From: an uncultured bacterium
GTDB taxonomy: Bacteria > Bacillota > Clostridia > Oscillospirales > Oscillospiraceae
NCBI GenBank assembly: GCA_947364395.1
Contig: CANASS010000001.1
Span: forward strand, 49,720 to 113,719
DNA: 64,000 nucleotides
Direction of reading: 5' to 3'
Below are positions 8,246-16,487 of this stretch, in pieces (position 1 is the stretch's first letter; every line of letters begins with the position of its first letter). The translations under genes were made by a program, and so were the position numbers. The notes beneath the pieces are model-generated. The model was not told the DNA's origin. It worked only from the letters and a program-made list of their open reading frames with translations, and made no database searches.

Positions 8246-8275
8246 TCGTCCCTCATCGGGGCGATTTTATTTTTT
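8246..8275 (+). terminator. Intrinsic terminator of the peptide gene
   Basis: Seven-bp stem (8246-8252 with 8258-8264, one G-T pair), 5-base loop, then TTTTATTTTTT on the plus strand. Confidence 0.85.
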
Positions 8276-8277
8276 AG

Positions 8278-8314
8278 AAAAGGGACGCCGCCCTATTGGG
8301 GCGGCGTCCCTTTT
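8278..8314 (-). terminator. Terminator of the his/Bax-inhibitor transcript
   Basis: Long GC-rich stem (8278-8293 with 8299-8314) with A-run and T-run ends, so it can act in both directions. It ends the minus-strand transcript 8 bases after the Bax inhibitor-1 stop and backs up the plus-strand terminator next to it. Confidence 0.85.
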
Positions 8315-8322
8315 TGTCAATG

Positions 8323-9042
8323 TCAGCGGCTCCTGCTGCGGCCCAGGAAACGGAGCAGGTAGAGGAACAGGTTGATGAAATCCAGATACAGCTGGAGCGC
8401 GGAGAATACGGACGCCTTCTGGAGCATAACCTCGTCACCGTAGAAATACGCATAGTTGGCCTTGATCTTCTGAGTATCATAGGCGGTGAAGCAAAGAAAT
8501 ACCACAATGCCCACCATGCAGATGATCCGCTCCAGACTGGACATATCAATAAACAGGGTCAGCAGGCCCGCGATCAGAAGAAAGATCAGGCCGCCCACCA
8601 ACAGGGGCCGCAGGCCGGACAGATCGGTTTTCGTAAACCGGCCATATAGCGCGAAACCGCCGAAAAAGAGGGCGGTCAGGCCAAAGATGAAAATCAGGTT
8701 GGCCACATTAAACGCCACAAAATATACAGAAAACACAAGTCCATTTAAGATGGAATAGACCGCAAACAGGGTCCGGGTAACAGCCACTGACCGCTTCAAA
8801 ATGCCGGTGGACATGAAGAGCACCACCACCAGCTCGGCGATCAGCAGGATGGACATAATATAGGGGATCGAGAACACATAGTACACCCCGCCGGTGAGGG
8901 CCAGCGCCGCCGCCAGCACAAAGGTAATCATCAGCCCCATAAACATCCACCCGAAGGTCTGGGTCATATACTGATTCAGGGTCAGCGTACCCTGGGCGTA
9001 ACCGCTGTCAAAATCGTAACGTTTTATGTTGCGCTCTTCCAT
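8323..9042 (-). CDS. Bax inhibitor-1 / YccA-like membrane protein
   Basis: A 239-residue polytopic protein with about seven hydrophobic helices and a basic C-terminal end (LGRSRSR), typical of the bacterial BI-1/YetJ family; YetJ is a pH-sensitive calcium leak channel. ATG at 9042 follows AAGGAGAG with suitable spacing; a TTG two codons earlier would overlap hisE and is less likely. It follows hisE by 2 bases, so it is probably the last gene of the histidine transcript, with no functional link known to me. Confidence 0.87.
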   Translation of the reverse strand: MEERNIKRYDFDSGYAQGTLTLNQYMTQTFGWMFMGLMITFVLAAALALTGGVYYVFSIPYIMSILLIAELVVVLFMSTGILKRSVAVTRTLFAVYSILNGLVFSVYFVAFNVANLIFIFGLTALFFGGFALYGRFTKTDLSGLRPLLVGGLIFLLIAGLLTLFIDMSSLERIICMVGIVVFLCFTAYDTQKIKANYAYFYGDEVMLQKASVFSALQLYLDFINLFLYLLRFLGRSRSR

Positions 9043-9044
9043 AA

Positions 9045-9371
9045 TCAACTCTCCTTATCCACTTGCTTCATCTGCTTCAGGTTGCCAATCTTCAGAGCCC
9101 GGCGGTCCAATTCGGCCAGCACGTCCTCCAGGGGAATCCCTTTTTCCGCCATCATCACCATCAGGTGGTAGATCAGATCGGAAATCTCCCCCACCGTGTC
9201 AGAGGGAACGTCGTTTTTTGCCGCGATGATGGTCTCAGCGCACTCCTCCCCCACCTTCTTCAGGATCTTATCCAGCCCTTTATCGAATAGGTAACAGGTG
9301 TACGATCCCTCCTGGGGGCTGGCCTTGCGGTCCATAACCACCTCATAGAGCCTCTCCAACGTACTGTCCAT
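9045..9371 (-). CDS. hisE: Phosphoribosyl-ATP pyrophosphatase
   Basis: Second step of histidine synthesis: hydrolyses PR-ATP to PR-AMP. The 108-residue all-helical MazG-like fold shows the metal-binding pattern KVGEECAETIIAAK followed by EISDLIYH. It is a separate gene, not fused to hisI. It lies 31 bases downstream of hisI and 2 bases upstream of the Bax inhibitor-1 gene. Confidence 0.95.
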   Translation of the reverse strand: MDSTLERLYEVVMDRKASPQEGSYTCYLFDKGLDKILKKVGEECAETIIAAKNDVPSDTVGEISDLIYHLMVMMAEKGIPLEDVLAELDRRALKIGNLKQMKQVDKES

Positions 9372-9402
9372 ATCATATCCCTCCCCTATCAGCTTTCATA
9401 CA

Positions 9403-9723
9403 TTATAACTCGACCCGGTTGAAAAAGCAACTGTGAGCTCCCGTGTGGCATACCGGCCCCTCGGGCTCACAAATATAGAGCAGGGTATCGGTGTCGCAGT
9501 CAGTGAAAATCTCTTTGACGTGGAGATAGTTTCCGCTGGTCTCCCCTTTGTTCCAAAGCTTTTGGCGGTCCCGGCTCCAAAACCATGCGGTTTTGGTTCG
9601 GATGGTGTTCTCAAGAGCCTCCCGGTTGGTGAAGCCCAGCATAAGCACCTTTCCGCTCCCCTGCTCCTGAATGACCACAGGAATCAAGTCGGATTTTTGA
9701 AACAACAGATCAAGATCAAACAT
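9403..9723 (-). CDS. hisI: Phosphoribosyl-AMP cyclohydrolase
   Basis: Third step of histidine synthesis, zinc enzyme opening the adenine ring of PR-AMP. At 106 residues it is the monofunctional form. Signatures are MLGFTNREAL, TAWFWSRDRQKLWNKGETSGN, the Asp-rich metal site DCDTDTLL, and zinc Cys in GPVCHTGAHSCF. ATG at 9723 with GAGGTGAGAAAAG upstream; hisF ends 7 bases before. Confidence 0.96.
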   Translation of the reverse strand: MFDLDLLFQKSDLIPVVIQEQGSGKVLMLGFTNREALENTIRTKTAWFWSRDRQKLWNKGETSGNYLHVKEIFTDCDTDTLLYICEPEGPVCHTGAHSCFFNRVEL

Positions 9724-9729
9724 CTTTTC

Positions 9730-10482
9730 TCACCTCACCGGGACATTTTTTCCGCGCAAAAACTCTTTTACCTGGGGCACAGTCAACTCACCGAAGTGAA
9801 AGAGGGAGGCGGCCAGCGCCGCGTCACAGTCTGTCTCTTCAAATACCTGGGCAAAATGCTCCAGACTGCCGCAGCCACCCGAGGCAATCACAGGGATAGA
9901 AACGGCCTGGGTCACCGCTCTGGTCATTTCAATGTCAAATCCCGCCTTGGTGCCATCCGCGTCCATGGAGGTGAGCAGGATCTCTCCCGCCCCCAGCTCC
10001 TGTCCCCGCTTGGCCCATTCCACCGCATCCAGCCCGGTGGGAGTACGGCCTCCGGCCACTACCACCTCGTACCATCCAGACCGGCGGCGCGCGTCAATAG
10101 CCAACACCACGCACTGAGAGCCAAACCGCTGGGCCGCACGGGCAATCAAGGTCTCATCCTTTACAGCAGCTGAATTGATAGAAATCTTATCTGCCCCCGC
10201 CCGAAGCAGCCGCTGGAAGTCCTCCAGCGTGCGGATGCCGCCGCCCACGGTGAGAGGGACGAACACCTGGGCAGCGGTGCGCTCTACCACGTCAGCCACG
10301 GTGTCACGGGCGTCGCTGGTGGCGGTGATATCCAAAAAAACGATCTCATCCGCCCCCTGATCCGAATAAAACTTGGCCAGCTCCACCGGGTCTCCCGCGT
10401 CCCGAATGTTCACAAAGTTGACTCCCTTGACCACCCGGCCGTCCCGCACGTCCAGGCAGGGAATAATACGCTTGGCTAGCAT
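9730..10482 (-). CDS. hisF: Imidazole glycerol phosphate synthase, cyclase subunit
   Basis: TIM-barrel cyclase that combines ammonia from HisH with PRFAR to give IGP and AICAR. The N-terminal LAKRIIPCLDVRDGRVVKG contains the catalytic Asp near residue 11, and the second catalytic Asp is in LAIDARR near residue 130. Phosphate-binding glycine loops GGGIRT and ASGGCG are present. Length 250 is typical. It overlaps the preceding kinase gene by 7 bases. Confidence 0.97.
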   Translation of the reverse strand: MLAKRIIPCLDVRDGRVVKGVNFVNIRDAGDPVELAKFYSDQGADEIVFLDITATSDARDTVADVVERTAAQVFVPLTVGGGIRTLEDFQRLLRAGADKISINSAAVKDETLIARAAQRFGSQCVVLAIDARRRSGWYEVVVAGGRTPTGLDAVEWAKRGQELGAGEILLTSMDADGTKAGFDIEMTRAVTQAVSIPVIASGGCGSLEHFAQVFEETDCDAALAASLFHFGELTVPQVKEFLRGKNVPVR

Positions 10483-10985
10483 GGCAGCCCCTCCAAATAC
10501 TGGTCAATATCCTTTTGACAACGCAATACCACCGTTTTTTTCGGATACTGCTCAAAAATCTCCTGGAATTTCCTCCGCTTTGAGTGGGTACGTCCCTCCC
10601 ACAAAATCCACCGCATAAACTCCGGGTCCATTTTTTCCGGGCACCCCTCGCCCATGTCGTCGCGGGTTCTGCCCCGGTATCGAAAATATCGTTTCCAGGC
10701 CCGGAAAAAGCATACCAAGCGGGGAAAATCGAGAATAATAATCTGATTCGACTCTCTCATCCGGCGCTCGTACTCAAATTTTGTGTAATTCCCGTCAATT
10801 ACCCAGGAGGGATTTTCCATAAACTCACGCACCATTCGGTGGGCTTCCCCCCGGTCTCGCTCCTGCCAGTTGGGTGCCCAGTACACTGTGTCGAAGTGAA
10901 GCACCGGCACATTGTACCGCTCCCCCAAGGCCCGAGCCAGAGTTGACTTCCCTGCCCCGCTGTACCCCATCACCACGATTTTCAC
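10476..10985 (-). CDS. P-loop kinase, adenylate-kinase/topology-modulation-protein family
   Basis: A 169-residue nucleoside-kinase-fold protein with Walker A GYSGAGKST at residues 7-15 and LHFD near residue 30, resembling proteins annotated as DNA topology modulation protein (FlaR-like). Biochemical function is unknown. Its GTG start overlaps the hisA TGA as GTGA, and its end overlaps hisF by 7 bases, so it is translationally embedded in the histidine operon. It does not resemble HisN, HisJ or any histidine enzyme, so it probably does not fill the missing phosphatase step. Confidence 0.75.
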   Translation of the reverse strand: MKIVVMGYSGAGKSTLARALGERYNVPVLHFDTVYWAPNWQERDRGEAHRMVREFMENPSWVIDGNYTKFEYERRMRESNQIIILDFPRLVCFFRAWKRYFRYRGRTRDDMGEGCPEKMDPEFMRWILWEGRTHSKRRKFQEIFEQYPKKTVVLRCQKDIDQYLEGLPC

Positions 10986-11704
10986 AGCTGAGGCCCCGCT
11001 TCCCGGATGGCTTCCTCAAGGCTGATGGTTCCAGCATAGTACGCCTTGCCGATGATAGCCCCGTAAAGGCCCATATCCCGAAGCCGCTTCACGTCATCCA
11101 GGGTGGTCACTCCGCCGGAGGCCACAATGCGGCATTTCACCGTTCTTTGCAGGTCGGCCAGCTGGCCAAAGCTTGGCCCTGACAGCATCCCGTCGGTGGC
11201 AATATCTGTAAAGATAATCGTCTTTACACCTTTTTCCTCCATTGCCCGGGCCAGCTCCAGCCCGCTGAGACCGGAATCCTGTTCCCAACCCGCTGTGCGC
11301 ACTAGGCCGTTTAAGCAGTCGATCCCCACCGCTGCCCGGTCCCCATAGCGCTTCAGGGCATAGTCCACCACCTTCGGATTGGTGACTGCGGCGGAGCCGA
11401 TCACCATCCGGGCAACTCCTGATTGGGCCACTGTGTCCACATCCTCCTGGGTCTTGATGCCGCCGCCCAGCTCCACAGACAGACCGGTCCCCTCGATCAC
11501 CGCATTGATGTGGGGAAAATTAGTCCGCCGGCCCCCCCGGGCTCCGTCCAGGTCAACCATGTGGACCCACTTTGCCCCGACCTCCGCGAAGGCTCGCGCC
11601 GTCTCCAACGCACTGTCCGCCACTTGGCTGACGGTGGAAAATTCCCCCTTCTGCAAACGGACGCAGCGGCCGTCCTTCATGTCAATGGCAGGTAAAATAA
11701 TCAT
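10982..11704 (-). CDS. hisA: ProFAR isomerase
   Basis: TIM-barrel isomerase converting ProFAR to PRFAR, the fourth histidine step. The N-terminal ILPAIDMKDGRCVRLQKG carries the catalytic Asp, the second Asp lies in FTDIATDGMLSG, and the phosphate loop is VASGGVT. Length 240. Its ATG overlaps the hisH stop as ATGA. Confidence 0.97.
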   Translation of the reverse strand: MIILPAIDMKDGRCVRLQKGEFSTVSQVADSALETARAFAEVGAKWVHMVDLDGARGGRRTNFPHINAVIEGTGLSVELGGGIKTQEDVDTVAQSGVARMVIGSAAVTNPKVVDYALKRYGDRAAVGIDCLNGLVRTAGWEQDSGLSGLELARAMEEKGVKTIIFTDIATDGMLSGPSFGQLADLQRTVKCRIVASGGVTTLDDVKRLRDMGLYGAIIGKAYYAGTISLEEAIREAGPQL

Positions 11705-12309
11705 CCCATCAAGTCTCCAAAATTCTTTAGAATTTGCAGTCCGGCCTCGCCGCTCTTTTCCGGATGAAACTGGCAGCCGTAGACACCATTGCGTGACACC
11801 GCCGCCACGATGGAGGGCCCATACTGTGTCCGGGCGATCACGTCATCCTCACAGCGGGCATTACCGCAGAAGGAGTGGACAAAATATACATAGGTCCCCT
11901 CGTCCAACCCTCGGAACAGCGGGGAATTGTTCTGGAGCTCCAGGCTGTTCCAGCCGATGTGCGGCAGCTTAAACTGTGTCTCAATTCGCTGAACACAACC
12001 GCTGACAAGTCCTAATCCCTCACAGACCCTCCCCTCCTTGCCTCGCTCAAAGAGCAGCTGCATCCCCAGGCAGATTCCCAGGATCGGCTTGCGCCCCGCC
12101 TGAGCCAAGAGGATCTTGTCCAACCCGGAGGAACGCAATTTATCCGCCGCGTCAGGGAAAGCCCCCACACCGGGGAGGATGATCGCGTCCGCCCGCTCCA
12201 GCTCCCCAGGGTCTCCGGTAATCAGGGTTTTCTGCCCGATATAGGCCATGGCGTTGGATACGCTCTTCAGGTTGCCCACGCCGTAATCCACAATGACAGC
12301 GCTACCCAT
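11701..12309 (-). CDS. hisH: Imidazole glycerol phosphate synthase, glutaminase subunit
   Basis: Class I glutamine amidotransferase supplying ammonia to HisF. The nucleophile Cys is in GICLGMQLLFE; the His-Glu pair is near the C terminus in CQFHPEKSGE. The start is ATG at 12309 (MGSAVIVDYGVGN), overlapping the hisB stop by one base as TGATG; a GTG one codon upstream is the alternative. Length 202. Confidence 0.96.
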   Translation of the reverse strand: MGSAVIVDYGVGNLKSVSNAMAYIGQKTLITGDPGELERADAIILPGVGAFPDAADKLRSSGLDKILLAQAGRKPILGICLGMQLLFERGKEGRVCEGLGLVSGCVQRIETQFKLPHIGWNSLELQNNSPLFRGLDEGTYVYFVHSFCGNARCEDDVIARTQYGPSIVAAVSRNGVYGCQFHPEKSGEAGLQILKNFGDLMG

Positions 12310-12884
12310 CACAACGCCCCCTTTGTGGAGACCACCGCGTCCCCCTCAACCCGTACAGCCTCCTTCAGAGCCAGTCCCAGGGATTTGAACAGCGCCTCGG
12401 TGATGTGGTGGGCATTGTCCCCATATTCGCACTTCTGATGTAATGTAATTCCGCCATTCACTGAAAAGGCCCGCATAAACTCCACAGTAAGGCAGCTGTC
12501 ATAGCCGCCGATGATAGGCTGGGGCATAGGCGCGTCAAACGCCAGATAGGGCCGGTTGGAGCAGTCCAGCACCGTGCGGCACAGGGCTTCGTCCATGGGA
12601 ACAAGACCTGTGCCATACCGGCGGATGCCTTTTTTATCTCCCAGAGCCTCCCGGAACGCCTGACCCAGCACGATGCCCACATCCTCCACCGTGTGGTGGC
12701 CGTCCACATGGAGGTCGCCCAGGGCGGACAGCTCCAGCCCGAACCCAGCGTAAAAGGCCAGGGCGGTAAGCATGTGGTCAAAAAAGCCGATTCCGGTGGA
12801 GATATTTACCTCTCCCCCTTCCAGGCACAAGCTGAGGGTGATATCCGTCTCTTTTGTGGTCCGCTGAATTGTCGCCTGCCGCAT
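12309..12884 (-). CDS. hisB: Imidazoleglycerol-phosphate dehydratase
   Basis: Manganese enzyme dehydrating IGP to imidazole acetol phosphate. The metal-binding motifs are FFDHMLTALA, DLHVDGHHTVEDVGI and KCEYGDNAHHITEALFK. At 191 residues it is the monofunctional dehydratase, with no fused histidinol phosphatase domain as in enterobacteria, which leaves that step uncoded in this cluster. Confidence 0.97.
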   Translation of the reverse strand: MRQATIQRTTKETDITLSLCLEGGEVNISTGIGFFDHMLTALAFYAGFGLELSALGDLHVDGHHTVEDVGIVLGQAFREALGDKKGIRRYGTGLVPMDEALCRTVLDCSNRPYLAFDAPMPQPIIGGYDSCLTVEFMRAFSVNGGITLHQKCEYGDNAHHITEALFKSLGLALKEAVRVEGDAVVSTKGAL

Positions 12885-12896
12885 AGGTACGCCCCC

Positions 12897-14171
12897 TTAT
12901 TCAAACCGAACCTGGATGGAATTAGCGTGAGCGGTAAGCTTCTCCGCCTGGGCCAGCGCGATGATTTCCTGGGAAATGGGCTCCAGCGCCTCCCGGCTGA
13001 ACTCCAGTACGCTCATGGATTTTAAAAAGCTGTCTACACTCAGCGGCGAGAAAAACCGGGCCGTTCCGCTGGTGGGAAGCACATGGTCCGGCCCCGCCAG
13101 ATAGTCTCCAAGGGGCTCCGGGGTGTAGGCTCCCAAGAACACCGCCCCAGCGTTTTTCACCAAGGGGAGCAATTCCCTGGGCGATTTTGTGACGATTTCC
13201 AAATGTTCCGGGGCAATCTCATTGGCCAGCTCCACGCACTGGCTCAAGCTGTCACACACGATGGCGCAGCCAAAGTCTTTTAAAGACGCCTCTATGATCT
13301 CCGAACGGCTGAGATAGCTGGTCTGACGGATAATTTCTGTGTCCACCGCCTGGGCCAGCTCCATGGAATCGGTCAGCAACACCGCAGAGGCTAATTTATC
13401 GTGCTCCGCCTGACTGAGCAGATCGGCGGCAATGAATTTCGAGTCGGCGGTGTTGTCAGCGATGACCAGCACCTCCGACGGCCCCGCCACCATGTCGATG
13501 TCCAGTGCGCCGTAGGCCAGCCGCTTGGCCGCCGCCACATAGGCGTTCCCAGGCCCCACCAGCTTGTCAACCCTCGGGATAAGGCCCGCGCCATAGGTGG
13601 CCGCCGCCACCGCCTGGGCCCCGCCCACGGCGATAATCCGGTCCACTCCCGCGATTTTCGCCGCCGCCAGCACCGCGTCGCTGAGGTTTTCCGTGGGCGG
13701 CGTGAGCATAACGATCTCCTCCACCCCGGCCACCTCGGCGGGCACGGCGTTCATCAGTACAGAGCTGGGATAAGCGGCGGTGCCGCCCGGCACATAGATG
13801 CCCACCCGGGTCAGCCCCCGGACGACGCGGCCCACCCTGCCCCCATCGGGGGAGGTCCACTCCATGGACTTTGCCAGCAATTTTTCATTGTAGTCCCGGA
13901 TGTTCCGGGCGGCGTGCTCCAACGCCGCGATCAGCTGCTTTGGGCAGGCGGCGCAGGCCTTCTCCAGCCGCTCTTGGGACAGCTCATAGGGCGGCTGACC
14001 GTCGAATTGGAGAGAATACCGCTCCACCGCGGCCAGTCCCTCCGCCCGTACATCCTCCATGACCGCCTTGACGGCCAGCTCAATATCCGCGTTTTTCTCC
14101 GCCGCCCGCCCCCGCATAGCGTCCAGCTGGCAGCGCTCGGCGGTCCCATCCGCTCTGATGATGGTTATCAT
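12897..14171 (-). CDS. hisD: Histidinol dehydrogenase
   Basis: Zinc enzyme that oxidises histidinol to histidine in two NAD-dependent steps. 424 residues. Recognisable segments are GRVGRVVRGLTRVGIYVPGG, VGPGNAYVAAAKR, the MVAGPSEVLVIAD stretch, LLSQAEHD with zinc ligands, and the C-terminal DHVLPTSGTARF. Its ATG overlaps the hisG TGA as ATGA, indicating coupling. Confidence 0.97.
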   Translation of the reverse strand: MITIIRADGTAERCQLDAMRGRAAEKNADIELAVKAVMEDVRAEGLAAVERYSLQFDGQPPYELSQERLEKACAACPKQLIAALEHAARNIRDYNEKLLAKSMEWTSPDGGRVGRVVRGLTRVGIYVPGGTAAYPSSVLMNAVPAEVAGVEEIVMLTPPTENLSDAVLAAAKIAGVDRIIAVGGAQAVAAATYGAGLIPRVDKLVGPGNAYVAAAKRLAYGALDIDMVAGPSEVLVIADNTADSKFIAADLLSQAEHDKLASAVLLTDSMELAQAVDTEIIRQTSYLSRSEIIEASLKDFGCAIVCDSLSQCVELANEIAPEHLEIVTKSPRELLPLVKNAGAVFLGAYTPEPLGDYLAGPDHVLPTSGTARFFSPLSVDSFLKSMSVLEFSREALEPISQEIIALAQAEKLTAHANSIQVRFE

Positions 14172-14809
14172 GTCCGTCCCCCCAGCTCCCGCTCCACGCG
14201 GGACAAAAAGTCGGTGATCTCGTTTTTATACAGCTTCATGGACGCGGTGTTCACAATGAGCCGCGCCGACACCTGGGCCACGTCCTCAATGGGCTCCAGC
14301 CCGTTCTCCTTCAGGGTGGCCCCCGTCTCCACAATGTCCACGATGCCGTTGGCCAGATCCAGAATCGGGGCCAGCTCCACGCTGCCCTCGATCTTGATGA
14401 TATCCACGTCCATCCCTTTGCCCTCAAAAAAGGCCCGGGTGACGTTGGGATATTTGGAGGCAATGCGCCGGGTCTTGTAGGTGCCGTAAAAATCCGTCCC
14501 CTTCTTCACCGCCAGGGCAAACCGGCACCGGCCGAAGCCCAGGTCCAGCACCTCGTAAAAGGCTCCGCCCTTCTCCAAAATGGTGTCCTTGCCCACCACG
14601 CCCAGGTCGCACACCCCGTGCTCCACATAGGTGATGACATCGGGAGCCTTGGCCAGCACCACATCCAGGGGGTAATTGGGCAGGGCATGGATGAGCCGCC
14701 GCCCAGGATTCCGCACCGGGGAGCAGTCCAGCCCCGCAGCCTCAAACAGCTCCACCGACTTGTCCTGCAAACGTCCCTTGGTCAGGGCGATCCTCAGCCG
14801 TTCGCTCAT
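14168..14809 (-). CDS. hisG: ATP phosphoribosyltransferase, short form
   Basis: First committed enzyme of histidine synthesis: ATP + PRPP to PR-ATP. At 213 residues it lacks the C-terminal regulatory domain, so it is the short HisGS form needing HisZ, encoded just upstream. Signatures: LRIALTKGRLQDKS, DLGVVGKDTI, and DIVETGATLKENGL. ATG at 14809 overlaps the hisZ stop as ATGA; a GTG four codons upstream would sit too near its GGAGG. Confidence 0.96.
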   Translation of the reverse strand: MSERLRIALTKGRLQDKSVELFEAAGLDCSPVRNPGRRLIHALPNYPLDVVLAKAPDVITYVEHGVCDLGVVGKDTILEKGGAFYEVLDLGFGRCRFALAVKKGTDFYGTYKTRRIASKYPNVTRAFFEGKGMDVDIIKIEGSVELAPILDLANGIVDIVETGATLKENGLEPIEDVAQVSARLIVNTASMKLYKNEITDFLSRVERELGGRT

Positions 14810-15972
14810 ACCGCCAGCCACCTCTCCTCCATGCCGTCCAGCACCAACACTTGGGCCGCCCCTTTCTCCCTGGCCAGATTCATAGTGCTGTCCAGGGTCC
14901 GACAGGGTGACAGCTCACAGCTCCCGGCGGGGCGGCTGTCCACCACCGCCAGCGCCTGGGCCAACAGGCCTGGGCCGTAATGGATCACCGTCTCCAGCCT
15001 GGGGGTCTCCACGGCAAGGCATGCCCCAACCGCGTCCACATCCACAGCAAAGCCAATGGCCTCCGCTTTCCGGCCAAATTGCTCCATCAGGCCATCATAC
15101 CGGCCTCCGGACAGCACAGGAGCTCCCGCGCCCTCGGCGTAGCCCCGGAACACCAGGCCGGTGTAGTAGTCCAGCTGGTGGACCAGGCCCAGATCAAAGC
15201 GGACACAGTCCCCGTATCCGGCGGCGGACAGCTCGGAGTACAGCCGCCGCAGATGGTCCAGGCTGTCACAGGGGCCCGCCAGGGCTTGGGCCTCGTCCAG
15301 CACCTCCACCCCGCCGAACAGATAGGGCAGGCGGCGCAGAGCGATGCAGGCCTCCCCGCCCCGGTAGGGCTCCAGCAGGTCGTTGAGCAGGGCAAAGTTC
15401 TTGCCCTCGATAGCGGAGCGCAGCCGCTCCAGCTCCTCATGAGGCATGTTCATCCGCCCAGCCAGCGCACGGTAGAACCCGGCGTGGCCAAGCTCGATAT
15501 GGAACTGACCCAGCCCGCAGGCCCGCAGGGCGTCCACCGCCATGGCCACCATCTCCAGGTCGGCCTTATCCCCCACCGCGCCGATCATCTCCACGCCGCA
15601 CTGGGCGATCTCGCTGCTCCCCCCCTGGTGGGCCTTTTCTGAACGGAATACCGTCTGGTCATAGTACAGCCGCTGGGGCAGGGCCAGACGCTTCAGCTTA
15701 GTGGCCGCTACTCGGGCAATGGGAGCGGTGCAGTCGGGCCGCATGACCATGATTTTGCCGGAGCGGTCGATGATCTTCAGCATCGACTCCTGGGGAATGG
15801 GGTTTCCGGACTGGACAAACAGGTCATAAAACTCCACTTCGGGGGTGATGACCTCGGTGTAACCCCGGCGGCGGAACAGCTCCACCAGGGCGGACTGCAC
15901 CTGGCGGCGCTCCAGGCACTCGGAGAACAGCCGGTCCCGGGTGCCCTCAGGCGTATTGATGCGGATGTTCAT
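14806..15972 (-). CDS. hisZ: ATP phosphoribosyltransferase regulatory subunit
   Basis: HisRS-like class II fold that lacks tRNA charging and gives HisG its activity and histidine feedback. 388 residues with motif 2-like VMRPDCTAPIARV and LDYYTGLVF. The short length, the degenerate C-terminal anticodon region and the coupling to short hisG separate it from histidyl-tRNA synthetase. ATG at 15972 follows GGAGGCAAATCCC. It is first in the operon, about 33 nt after the predicted start site, with no T-box or attenuator visible. Confidence 0.93.
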   Translation of the reverse strand: MNIRINTPEGTRDRLFSECLERRQVQSALVELFRRRGYTEVITPEVEFYDLFVQSGNPIPQESMLKIIDRSGKIMVMRPDCTAPIARVAATKLKRLALPQRLYYDQTVFRSEKAHQGGSSEIAQCGVEMIGAVGDKADLEMVAMAVDALRACGLGQFHIELGHAGFYRALAGRMNMPHEELERLRSAIEGKNFALLNDLLEPYRGGEACIALRRLPYLFGGVEVLDEAQALAGPCDSLDHLRRLYSELSAAGYGDCVRFDLGLVHQLDYYTGLVFRGYAEGAGAPVLSGGRYDGLMEQFGRKAEAIGFAVDVDAVGACLAVETPRLETVIHYGPGLLAQALAVVDSRPAGSCELSPCRTLDSTMNLAREKGAAQVLVLDGMEERWLAV

Positions 15973-16012
15973 GGGATTTGCCTCCAAATTCTTTAGCTCG
16001 CTAACGTGATGA

Positions 16013-16041
16013 ATCATACCACATCTCCGCTGGACTGTCAA
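16013..16041 (-). promoter_or_regulatory. Sigma-A promoter of the his operon
   Basis: Consensus TTGACA (16036-16041), 17-base spacer, TATGAT (16013-16018) on the minus strand. The -35 overlaps the last codons of the upstream membrane-protein gene. The leader to hisZ is only about 33 nt. Confidence 0.8.
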
Positions 16042-16475
16042 GCCCGGTTTTGTCTGCGCTCCAGCAACAATTTCACACCCAGTCCAAATGCAAAACAACC
16101 AAGCAATATGAACCCACCCCAAATCACATTCCAATATGGGGATGATATGTCAAACATCATGCAGAGAAGCTCATGCCAGAATTTCCAACCAACCGCAATC
16201 GCAAACAAATCGAACAGCAGGTAGCCTCCACCCAAAAGGTACACCCATCTCCACCAATAATTAGTACGTCGATTTTTGAAAAATGTGCCCACGCCTAAGA
16301 CGCATAATGCAAGCAAAATCACCATCAGGAAATAATACAGCGCGCCTTTGCTCTCCAGTGTGGAAATCCAGAAATCCGCATATGAATTTCGGTCGATCAA
16401 TCCCCAAATGCGGTGTAAATGAAACACTCCAAAAAACAGGAAAAACCACGGCTCAAATACTTCTATCTTTTTCAT
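16038..16475 (-). CDS. Small four-helix membrane protein, unknown
   Basis: Not recognised. 145 residues with about four hydrophobic helices (ALYYFLMVILLALCVLGVG is one), several Trp and aromatic residues in the loops and a basic C-terminal end. Base composition is clearly more AT-rich than its neighbours, suggesting more recent acquisition. ATG at 16475 has TGAGGT six bases upstream; an upstream TTG is less likely. It lies 12 bases after polC and ends at the his promoter. Confidence 0.6.
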   Translation of the reverse strand: MKKIEVFEPWFFLFFGVFHLHRIWGLIDRNSYADFWISTLESKGALYYFLMVILLALCVLGVGTFFKNRRTNYWWRWVYLLGGGYLLFDLFAIAVGWKFWHELLCMMFDISSPYWNVIWGGFILLGCFAFGLGVKLLLERRQNRA

Positions 16476-16487
16476 GCAGGACCTCAA

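Noticed and set aside
14806..15972. Histidyl-tRNA synthetase
   Set aside because: Shorter than HisRS, lacks a normal anticodon-binding domain and is coupled to a short-form hisG, so HisZ fits better.
15973..16037. T-box or histidine attenuator in the his leader
   Set aside because: Only about 33 nt separate the predicted transcription start from hisZ, with no tRNA-interacting motif or His-rich leader peptide.
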